Shown: one piece after another, positions 49,010-59,019 of the stretch
Layout of the letters: every line of letters starts with the position of its first letter
How positions within the stretch are numbered: position 1 is the stretch's first letter
Assembly (NCBI GenBank): GCA_000696115.1
Contig: JJOH01000092.1
Location: 124,001 to 188,000 of the forward strand
Length of the DNA stretch: 64,000 nucleotides
Direction: 5' to 3'
Source of the DNA: Streptomyces olindensis
Lineage (GTDB): Bacteria; Actinomycetota; Actinomycetes; Streptomycetales; Streptomycetaceae
Translations under genes and position numbers: made by a program
The notes under the pieces: model-generated
The model's input: the letters and a program-made list of their open reading frames with translations, nothing else
What the model was told of the DNA's origin: nothing
The model's database searches: none

Positions 49010-52000
49010 TTAACGCCAATCACCGGTGAGCACGAAAGGCGCCCAGTAGTAAGAGTCTTCGTAACGACGTGGGGTGTAATCGGGCCGCGAGGAGGCCCGA
49101 CGCAATTGGGCCAGGCATCGGGCCTTGAAGCGGCTGATCTCAAGGGTCTCAGGGTCGTCTTCGTCAAGGTTCTCCAAGACTTGAGAGAGCACGCCGGCGG
49201 CGGCTCGGTGGTCCCCAGCGCGTGTATGCAGATCCGCAATCTCCAGGTTGAGGCTCCTGATCTCCGCCGGGTCGACCGAGACAGCCCGCACCTCCTCGCA
49301 GTATGTGATCACCTGCGCAAGCGTCGACGTAGCCACATCGCTCTGGGCCGCTGACAGCGCATTCGCCTTGGGCATCCCATTCATGAGTTTTTGATAGAAG
49401 GACCGCATGAGCAGCCCGGTAGAAGCGTCGTCGACCTTCCATAGGCTGACCAGAACCGAACCCACCCCCGCGTATAGAAGAGCCCGGGTCAGACCGAACA
49501 GCTCATCCCCACTGCGCTGCTCACCAAGACCGCTCTCGCAGGCGCTGAGCACGACAAGCCTGGTGTCCAGCCGCATTCCAAGGAAGTCCCGGGCGGTCAG
49601 TTTCCCGCTTCCGGCCAGATCGATGCCTGAGTCCAACGGCCTGCCGCTGTCGTAGAAGCCGTGCGCCGCGATGTGAACGACGTCGAAGGACCGCTCACCC
49701 AAGAGCTGTTCAACCCTTTGTCGTGTTGCCTCCTTGCCAAGCTTTACGGCGTCGTCGAACAGCGCCGCGACGGCAGTTGCCTCAGCCCGCGCGTGCAGCA
49801 GTGCCCGGTCTTCCACCGTGTCCGCCACCGTCAGCACCGACTGATACGGTCCCCCGCCCCGCCGCGCACAGAAGTGCATGACCGAAGCGCTTGGTGTGTA
49901 ACAAACCGGATGGCGCGCCCCGAGCGTCTGTCCCTCAGCCAGCGGAATCGCGTGCAACGGAAGATGGTGCAGCTGCCGGTGCGGGACCAGCCAGAGCAGC
50001 CCTTTGGGCTTCACATGCGGCAGCAACTCGGCCAACACACGAGCCATCAGTTTCTCGGTGGCTTCATCGTCCGTCGGCTCATCGGTCGTTCGCCTTCGCG
50101 CGACTAGTTCGACATCCTCCTCCGTCAGGTCGTACCTGATCACTACGGGCTCGGAGTAGTCCCGCCGCACCACGAAGATTGCCACATAAGCGTGACCGAT
50201 GAAGAACTCTGCAAGCGCCGCTTCCCGATCCTTCGGCAGTAGCTGCTGGATCTCGGCATAGCCCAAAGGCGAGAAGGCTTCCGCTGCCTGGTCCGCCGGG
50301 TCGGTCCCGCTCGCGACCTCAGTATCGGATGCTTGGTGCAGCAAATCGAGTAAAACCCGAGACCGGGACAGCTCGCTGATACGAAAAGCCTCTGTGGCCG
50401 GGTCCTCATGGATCTCTCTGACTGCGAGGTCTTTTGTGAGCAATTCTACCGCTAGCTCAAACGCGAAATCCTCGATGTCAAGCTGAGTTCGATAGCTGGG
50501 GTCGCTGATGCGCAGACGCCTCTTCTCCAGGATGGTGAATGCTTCGAGCAGGAGCAGGTAAGCGCCAACCCTGTCGCCGTCCTGGATGGCCAAATCTGCT
50601 CGGGCGATTCTGCTCGGGAGTTCGAACCAGAGATTACCGTGCGGGTCGAGATTGGCCGCCCTATCCACAATCAGAGCATCGGCTTCGGCAATCCTTCCCG
50701 CCCTGGCGAGGGTGACCGCGGCATCCTGGGTTATAGCAATGTCCCAAGCCCACGTGATCCCCTGGGTGCGGACCAAGAGTCGTTCCGGGTAAGAGAGGTG
50801 GTTCTTCACGGAACCGCTCCGGCCGGCTCGACTGAGTGTGCGATACATAAAGAATCTGGCTACACGCAGGTCGAGGTCGGCGGCCTCGGGAAGGTACAGC
50901 TGCACAAGAGCGTTCGCGTCCGCAGTGGTCGCTGCTATGCCGAGATGCTTCGATTCGGCGCCCTTAAGTTTCCCAGCAAATCTCGAAGCAGCGCGATTTC
51001 TCAGGTGGGATTCCAGCCAATACCCAATCCTCCCGGAGGATCGCCCCACCCCGAACAATCTGGCTTCCGCGGCAACGGCACTCAGTCCTCCATGGTTGGA
51101 ATTTGACTGCTGCTGCTCGATCGTCTCCCAAGAGGATCGAGCCGCTTCCACTTGTCCCTGTGCCACAAGCAGCCTGACATACGACTCCTGCGCGCGGCGT
51201 GCGATCTGCGGATCTAGATCGCGGTCGACTCGGATGACATTGAGGGCATCCTGTGCCTCATCCAGGCGGTTCACCGCATCCGACGAAAGCATGTCGACCA
51301 GAGAAAGTCTTGCCTGGGCCGCACTGTTTTTCATTCCGGCCTGAGCGAACGCATCTACGGCGACGCGCTGGAGTTGCACCGCGCAGTCCCATCGGCGGGC
51401 TAGAAAGTGTGTCATCGCTCTACGGCTCGCCCAACGCGCCTGTACCTCTGCGACCCACAGATCGCGTCGGTGCCCGAATTTGCTATTGGCAGCCAGCAAT
51501 GCTTCCATCGCTTCGTCTGCCAGTCTCAGCCACCCATCGTAGGCATTCTGCCCCCCGAGAGACCTTCCCGCCCACTTGTCGATGCGCCGCAGAGACAGAT
51601 TCGCCTGGAACATGCAGTCCCCTATGAGCCGCGCGCTGCGCCAAGTCCGGAAGTCGCGCACAAGGAACTCTGCCCAAATTGCCAAACTCGCCCCACGGAA
51701 GTTTGGTGGACAATGCCTCATAAAGAGCAATTCACTCTCTCGTCTCCGCTGCGCCGACAGAACCTTAACCGAGCAGAAAGCGAGAACGAATTCCGTCACC
51801 GCAATACCAAGAGAGAGATCAATAATCCATTCCGTGGGATGCGCAAGCGCTCCAGCATAGAAAACCAAGTGACCCCGCCCTGTCAACCAGCGCACCAACC
51901 AGCAAAAGACGACGGCGAGTCGCAGGGTGAATTCCATCGGCAACAGCAGGGGGACGAAGAGAGGCCTCGGCATGGGCAATATCGGAAACGGAATTAACCT

Positions 52001-52504
52001 CTCCACTAGGAGCCAGCCGATCACCGACATAACGCACGCGGTACCGATGCCACCCAAGCCATCGAAGGCCGGAAATGCGGTCTTGGCGAGCCAAGCAGAA
52101 GCACCGGTCTTTGATGCGACGTACATGGCCGCCATCGAAAAGAGCAGGCCGACCCTAAAAACGATCATTCCAGCGGGTGTAACGCCACGCAGGCCGAAGA
52201 GTTCCCATCGCAACCCACCGCCTAGCAAGAGCCCCACGAAAAGCACTCGCCAGTCGGCCCCTTGAATAATCCCGACTATGCTCAAGAGTAAGGGGATAAG
52301 GCTCACAATGTGATCGAACCTGCGCACCGCTCCCCCTATTTCTCGCAGCGCGGAACGCGGAAACCCGGACCATCTCCCTAAAAGTATCAGCGAGAAAGCG
52401 CAGACGATTCCGAGCGGCAAGAAGCTACGATCGTTGATGCAGCGCTGGAGCAGCAGGTACTCCCCCAAGAAGCGTACGGCGGAACCCCGTTGCGCCCTGG
52501 TCAA
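49010..52504 (-). CDS. Membrane-anchored TPR-CHAT protease
   Basis: An 1164-residue protein. The first 260 residues contain about six to eight hydrophobic helices (FLPLGIVCAFSLILL, HIVSLIPLLLSIVGII, VLFVGLLLGGG and others). A helical TPR-like region follows to about 780. The C-terminal CHAT (caspase-like) domain has LLWLVPHRQLHHLPLHAIPL, the catalytic His948 in VVHIAAHGFYD and Cys989 in VVLSACESGLG, and RALLYAGVGSVLVSLWKVDD. A 60-residue helical insert precedes the final strand YYWAPFVLTGDW. Three TTA codons occur (52291-52289, 51997-51995, 50353-50351). Base composition is visibly lower in GC than its neighbours. The TTG start at 52504 is uncertain, because sequence just upstream is IS1380-derived. 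Likely a sensor protease acting at the membrane on the co-transcribed 271-residue protein. Confidence 0.88.
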   Translation of the reverse strand: MTRAQRGSAVRFLGEYLLLQRCINDRSFLPLGIVCAFSLILLGRWSGFPRSALREIGGAVRRFDHIVSLIPLLLSIVGIIQGADWRVLFVGLLLGGGLRWELFGLRGVTPAGMIVFRVGLLFSMAAMYVASKTGASAWLAKTAFPAFDGLGGIGTACVMSVIGWLLVERLIPFPILPMPRPLFVPLLLPMEFTLRLAVVFCWLVRWLTGRGHLVFYAGALAHPTEWIIDLSLGIAVTEFVLAFCSVKVLSAQRRRESELLFMRHCPPNFRGASLAIWAEFLVRDFRTWRSARLIGDCMFQANLSLRRIDKWAGRSLGGQNAYDGWLRLADEAMEALLAANSKFGHRRDLWVAEVQARWASRRAMTHFLARRWDCAVQLQRVAVDAFAQAGMKNSAAQARLSLVDMLSSDAVNRLDEAQDALNVIRVDRDLDPQIARRAQESYVRLLVAQGQVEAARSSWETIEQQQSNSNHGGLSAVAAEARLFGVGRSSGRIGYWLESHLRNRAASRFAGKLKGAESKHLGIAATTADANALVQLYLPEAADLDLRVARFFMYRTLSRAGRSGSVKNHLSYPERLLVRTQGITWAWDIAITQDAAVTLARAGRIAEADALIVDRAANLDPHGNLWFELPSRIARADLAIQDGDRVGAYLLLLEAFTILEKRRLRISDPSYRTQLDIEDFAFELAVELLTKDLAVREIHEDPATEAFRISELSRSRVLLDLLHQASDTEVASGTDPADQAAEAFSPLGYAEIQQLLPKDREAALAEFFIGHAYVAIFVVRRDYSEPVVIRYDLTEEDVELVARRRTTDEPTDDEATEKLMARVLAELLPHVKPKGLLWLVPHRQLHHLPLHAIPLAEGQTLGARHPVCYTPSASVMHFCARRGGGPYQSVLTVADTVEDRALLHARAEATAVAALFDDAVKLGKEATRQRVEQLLGERSFDVVHIAAHGFYDSGRPLDSGIDLAGSGKLTARDFLGMRLDTRLVVLSACESGLGEQRSGDELFGLTRALLYAGVGSVLVSLWKVDDASTGLLMRSFYQKLMNGMPKANALSAAQSDVATSTLAQVITYCEEVRAVSVDPAEIRSLNLEIADLHTRAGDHRAAAGVLSQVLENLDEDDPETLEISRFKARCLAQLRRASSRPDYTPRRYEDSYYWAPFVLTGDWR

Positions 52505-52509
52505 CTTCC

Positions 52510-52640
52510 AGGTGGCGATCCCGGATCATGTCCGTACCCGCGAGGCCGCAGCGGCCTGAGAGCGATGAAGCACAAGGCGGTCAGCCCGGTGGCATCGGCA
52601 AGCTCGCCGGTAGCCGTGCCCCGGCATGACCGACGCCGGT
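52510..52640 (-). pseudogene. IS1380-family transposase remnant (copy 2)
   Basis: Reading leftward in broken frames: (C)RGTATGELADATGLTALCFIAL, then LRPLRPRGYGHDPG, matching the same N-terminal segment of IS1380 transposases as copy 1. Bases 52576-52640 align with 47939-48000 in the same orientation at roughly three quarters identity. It abuts the start of the CHAT gene, so the promoter or even the first codons of that gene may be IS-derived. Confidence 0.6.
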
Positions 52641-52951
52641 TGATCTCAACGAGCGCTACTGATCCTGCCGTTCAGTCGAGCAGGGTGCGATCGAGCAGAC
52701 ATGCCCTATTGAGCGCTTCGTCAGCTGGACACGGACCTCCTCCACGGTGTTCGCCCGCTCGATTGAGTCGGAGCGAGAGCGCACCTGGCCGGGTCGTTCC
52801 GTTGCGACCGCCCCGATGAAGGCTGCACGCAGTCACACGGTGAGGGCAGAACGAGGGCACAACAGCCTCGGTCAGGTTCAACGGCAACCAGCGTCAGCAA
52901 GCGTCTTTGCCCAGTTCAGCGGCGTAGCTTGGCAGTTGCCGCAGATGATGC
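52641..52951. other. Non-coding region between CHAT cassette and ppdK
   Basis: No gene with normal Streptomyces codon use is seen on either strand. Short degraded frames only; probably the rest of the insertion scar. Confidence 0.45.
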
Positions 52952-52993
52952 AGAGCGGGGCGGCACCTTCCGCACAAGGTGCCGCCCCGCTCT
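52952..52993 (-). terminator. Strong hairpin downstream of ppdK
   Basis: AGAGCGGGGCGGCACCTT (52952-52969) pairs perfectly over 18 bp with AAGGTGCCGCCCCGCTCT (52976-52993) around a six-base loop. It lies about 107 bp after the ppdK stop on the minus strand. No U-run follows, as is usual in Streptomyces. Confidence 0.8.
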
Positions 52994-53099
52994 CCTCCGT
53001 GCTCCGGAGCCGCCGCGATCGGTGAGGTCGGGGACCGCGACGGCTCCGGGTTCTGATCGGCCCGAGCGGGCCGCAGGGCTACCCGCGTGGGCCGCAGGG

Positions 53100-55847
<2,748 letters not shown>

Positions 55848-56049
55848 GGGTCTCGACTCCTCGAGGACGCGGTGGCTGCCCTGACGGCGAGGAACATACC
55901 CAGATCAAAGGCGTCTGGGTACGTCCACTCGCGCGTCATGCGCCTGTAACCACTCGTCCGCCAGCGGATCGAAAGTCAAGGCTCGGCAAGCGATCACAGC
56001 CGCATGTTTTCACTTCTTGAACGCATCAACCTCAGCAGACCCTTCCGGG

Positions 56050-56063
56050 CGCTCATATGAGCG
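56050..56063. promoter_or_regulatory. 14-bp palindrome, candidate operator for ppdK (site 1)
   Basis: CGCTCATATGAGCG is perfectly self-complementary and lies 203 bp before the ppdK ATG. A second site differing only at the centre lies 102 bp further upstream. No known Streptomyces regulator motif is assigned. Confidence 0.55.
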
Positions 56064-56100
56064 GTGTTTCCGCACACTTGATTTCGCTCGATGAACGATC

Positions 56101-56127
56101 AAAGGGTGGCACTCAGTGCCACCCTTT
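56101..56127 (-). terminator. Hairpin after the ROK gene
   Basis: AAAGGGTGGCAC and GTGCCACCCTTT form a perfect 12-bp stem with a three-base loop, about 127 bp downstream of the ROK stop. It probably terminates that transcript before the ppdK promoter, although a regulatory role between the two palindromes is also possible. Confidence 0.6.
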
Positions 56128-56151
56128 GGAGAAGTGCAGTCGCTCAAGATC

Positions 56152-56165
56152 CGCTCATCTGAGCG
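56152..56165. promoter_or_regulatory. Palindrome, candidate operator for ppdK (site 2)
   Basis: CGCTCATCTGAGCG repeats site 1 with a single change (A to C) at the dyad. The arms CGCTCA/TGAGCG are identical in both copies, which supports one protein binding both. Confidence 0.5.
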
Positions 56166-56253
56166 CAACCCTTATCAAGGGTGGCGAGAATCACGCTGCC
56201 ACAGCCGACCGGATTTCACCATGCGGACGCGTCTCGCGACCGAAATCCGCCCG

Positions 56254-57456
56254 TCACACCCCGAGCGCCCGCAGCCGTTCCTCGACCCGCTCCGGCGCGT
56301 AGAGGTGCTCCACGACCATCGCCCCGGCCCCCACCAGCCCGGCTCGCTCGCCCAGCCGCGAGGTGACGACGTCGAGGTGGGCCGTGGAGCGGGGCAGCGC
56401 CCGCTGGTAGAGCAGTTCGCGCACGCCCGTGAGGAAGGGGGTTCCGGCCAGATCTCCGGCGATCATCAGCACGCCCGGGTTCAGGAGGGTCACGACCGTC
56501 GCCAGCACGTCCCCGACCCGGCGCCCGGCCTCCCGGGCGAGCCCGACGGCCTCGGGATGCCCGGACGCGAGCAGGTCCCGGACGTCCGAGCCGGACGCCG
56601 CGGGCACCCCGGCCTCCGCCAACCGCCGCGCCACCGCGCCCCCGCTCGCGACGGCGGCCAGACAGCCGTAGGAACCGCACCGGCACAGCGCCTGGGCGCC
56701 CTCCGGCACCCGGATGTGCCCGATGTCCCCGGCGCCGCCGTCGATGCCGCGGAACACCGAGCCGCCGACCACGACTCCCGCGCCGATGCCGGTGGAGACC
56801 TTGACCAGCACGAAGGCGGAGCAGTCGGGGTGGCCGGTGCGCTGTTCGCCGTACGCCATCAGGTTGGCGTCGTTGTCCACGAGCACCGGCACCGCCTCGG
56901 CGCCCGTGTGCTCGGTGAGCGCCCGGGCCAGCCGGCTCCTTATGTCGTAGCCGTCCCAGCCGGGCATGATCGGCGGCTGGACGACACGGCCGGTCTCGGT
57001 GTCGACCGGGCCGGGCACCGCGAGCCCGACCCCGCACACCGTCCCGGCGCTGTGCCCGGTCTTCTGAAGCAGTTCGGCGAACCAGCGGCCGAGTTCGCCG
57101 AGCACCACGTCCGGCCCGTCCTCGACGACGAGGGTTCCGGAGTGCTCGGCGAGGATCTCGCCGCTCAGCGACAGCACGGCCGCCCGGGCGTGCCGGGTGT
57201 CGAGGTCGGCGGCCAGGACCACCGCGTGCTCGTCGTCGAACTCCAGTGTGATGGAGGGGCGTCCGCCCAGCGGGGAGTCCACCGGGCCGCCGGCGCCCTC
57301 GCGCAGCCAGCCGGCGCGGAAGAGCCGGTCGAGCCGCTGCCCGACGGTGGCCCGGGACAGTCCGGTCGCCTGCTGGAGCGCGCCCCGGGTCGTGGCCCGG
57401 CGACTGCGCACCAGTTCGAGCAGATCGCCGGCGCTTGCCTGAACGCGTCCCGTCAT
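56254..57456 (-). CDS. ROK-family transcriptional repressor
   Basis: A 400-residue ROK regulator. An N-terminal winged helix (DLLELVRSRRATTRGALQQATGLSRATVGQRLDRLFRAGWL) precedes a sugar-kinase-like ROK domain with VCGVGLAVPGPVD, VLVDNDANLMAYGE (the Asp of the kinase site), GIDGGAGDIGHIRV and the zinc motif CRCGSYGCLAAVAS. Such proteins sense sugars and repress sugar-use genes. ATG 57456 is preferred over GTG 57462, because AAGGGGG lies five bases before it. It is divergent from two glycoside hydrolase genes with only 120 bp between, so it probably controls them. Confidence 0.92.
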   Translation of the reverse strand: MTGRVQASAGDLLELVRSRRATTRGALQQATGLSRATVGQRLDRLFRAGWLREGAGGPVDSPLGGRPSITLEFDDEHAVVLAADLDTRHARAAVLSLSGEILAEHSGTLVVEDGPDVVLGELGRWFAELLQKTGHSAGTVCGVGLAVPGPVDTETGRVVQPPIMPGWDGYDIRSRLARALTEHTGAEAVPVLVDNDANLMAYGEQRTGHPDCSAFVLVKVSTGIGAGVVVGGSVFRGIDGGAGDIGHIRVPEGAQALCRCGSYGCLAAVASGGAVARRLAEAGVPAASGSDVRDLLASGHPEAVGLAREAGRRVGDVLATVVTLLNPGVLMIAGDLAGTPFLTGVRELLYQRALPRSTAHLDVVTSRLGERAGLVGAGAMVVEHLYAPERVEERLRALGV

Positions 57457-57474
57457 GCGCACCCCCTTGTGTTT

Positions 57475-57498
57475 CCCAACCCTGCATTACATATTGGG
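57475..57498. promoter_or_regulatory. Inverted repeat between ROK and hydrolase genes
   Basis: CCCAA-n14-TTGGG (57475-57479, 57494-57498) lies in an AT-rich stretch (CTGCATTACATATTGGGTTTTGCG) between divergent genes. Arms are short, so confidence is limited; it is the most symmetric candidate for the ROK operator. Confidence 0.4.
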
Positions 57499-57576
57499 TT
57501 TTGCGTGTTAAATAGACGTAACCCTACGGTAGCCCTCGCCGATCCTGGCAGGAGTACGTCTTTGGGAGAGCCCCGA

Positions 57577-59019
57577 GTGGATCGCATCGTCCAGCTCACC
57601 ACGCGTCCCGCGGGGCGCGAGATCGCATACGATCCGGCCGCCGCGCCAACTTCCCTGCAGGTCAGGGCCGCACAGGTCCTGGAGGGCAACTGGACGGGCA
57701 AGTCCACCGTGCCCTCCCGCAGCCTGTATCCGCACCAGTGGTCGTGGGACTCGGCGTTCATCGCGATCGGCCTGCGGCACGTGTCGCCGTTACGCGCCCA
57801 GACGGAGCTGGAGACGCTGCTGGCGGCGCAGTGGGCGGACGGGCGGATCCCGCACATCGTCTTCAACCCCTCCGTGCCCCTCGACGCGTACTTCCCGAGC
57901 CCCGACTTCTGGCGCTCCTCCACCGCGGGGAGCGCGGCGGGCGCCCCGCGCACCGTACAGACCTCCGGAATCGTGCAGCCACCGGTGCACGCCCTGGCCG
58001 CGTGGCTGGTGCACCTCGCCGACCCGGGCCTGTCGCGGGCGCGCGGCTTCCTCGCCCGGGCCTACCCCCGGCTGGCCGCCTGGCACCGCTACCTGCTGCG
58101 CCGGCGCGACCTGGGCGGGGGCGGGCTGGTCTCCGTCGTGCACCCGTGGGAACAGGGTATGGACAACAGCCCCTGCTGGGACCGCCCACTGTCCCGGGTC
58201 ACCCCCGCCCCGGCCCGCTCCTTCCGCCGCGCCGACCTCGACCACGGCGCGCCCGAGGACCGGCCGACGGATCTGGACTACGGGCGGTACGTGCGGCTCG
58301 CGGCGGACTACCGGGACGGCGGCTACGCCGACGAGCCGTACCGGGAAGCCTCCGGCGGGGGACGGTCGGGCGACTTCGCCGTGGAGGACCCGGCGTTCAA
58401 CGCCCTGCTCATCGCCTCCGAGTACGCCCTGGCCCGGATCGCGCACGAGCTGGGCGCGGCGGCCGCGGCCCGGCAGGCCCGGGCCGAGCGCCTCACGGCG
58501 GCCCTGGTGGAGCGGTTGTGGGAGCCGGCCGCGGGGATGTTCCTGTGCCGGGACGTGCGCGCCGGGGAGCTGATCCCCGAGCGCGGCGTCTCCGGGCTCG
58601 TCCCGCTGCTGCTGCCGACCCTGCCGCGCGACCTCGCGGCCACCCTGGTCCGCACGGTGTGCGGCCCGCACTTCGGCCTCGGCGGCGCGACCCGCCTGGT
58701 CCCCAGCTACGACCTGCTGGGCGAGGCCTTCGACCCGCACCGCTACTGGCGCGGCCCGGCCTGGTTCAACACGAACTGGCTGCTGGAGCGCGGGCTGCGG
58801 CTGCACGGCGAGCGGGGCCGGGCCGACGCCCTGCGCAAGGGCATGCTGCACACCGCCGGCGCCTCCGACTTCGCGGAGTACGTCGACCCGTACACGGCAC
58901 AGGCCTGCGGCGCCACCGGCTTCGGCTGGACCGCCGCGCTCACGCTCGACCTGCTGCACGACCGGCCCGCAGGGGACAGGAACGGCGTCACGGCGATCAA
59001 GGGAGGGAACCGGGGATGA
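57577..59019 (+). CDS. GH63-like glycoside hydrolase (glucosyl/mannosylglycerate hydrolase type)
   Basis: A 480-residue (alpha/alpha)6-barrel protein. STVPSRSLYPHQWSWDSAFIAIGLRH contains the WDS acid-residue motif of the MGH/GH63 group; VVHPWEQGMDNSPCWDRPL is the substrate-pocket segment of the same family, and WRGPAWFNTNWLLERGLRL and TGFGWTAALTLDL follow near the C-terminus. Members cleave glucosyl- or mannosylglycerate or related alpha-glucosides; this specificity is inference. GTG 57577 follows GGGAG. Its stop overlaps the next gene (ATGA), and it is divergent from the ROK repressor. Confidence 0.88.
   Translation: MDRIVQLTTRPAGREIAYDPAAAPTSLQVRAAQVLEGNWTGKSTVPSRSLYPHQWSWDSAFIAIGLRHVSPLRAQTELETLLAAQWADGRIPHIVFNPSVPLDAYFPSPDFWRSSTAGSAAGAPRTVQTSGIVQPPVHALAAWLVHLADPGLSRARGFLARAYPRLAAWHRYLLRRRDLGGGGLVSVVHPWEQGMDNSPCWDRPLSRVTPAPARSFRRADLDHGAPEDRPTDLDYGRYVRLAADYRDGGYADEPYREASGGGRSGDFAVEDPAFNALLIASEYALARIAHELGAAAAARQARAERLTAALVERLWEPAAGMFLCRDVRAGELIPERGVSGLVPLLLPTLPRDLAATLVRTVCGPHFGLGGATRLVPSYDLLGEAFDPHRYWRGPAWFNTNWLLERGLRLHGERGRADALRKGMLHTAGASDFAEYVDPYTAQACGATGFGWTAALTLDLLHDRPAGDRNGVTAIKGGNRG

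Larger units (their letters stand above)
55848..56253. other. ppdK upstream regulatory region
   Basis: About 400 bp without a gene, markedly less GC-rich than the surroundings, between the ppdK start and the ROK gene stop (both minus strand). It contains two related palindromes and a stable hairpin, listed separately, and a repeat of AAGGGTGGC near 56175. Confidence 0.6.
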
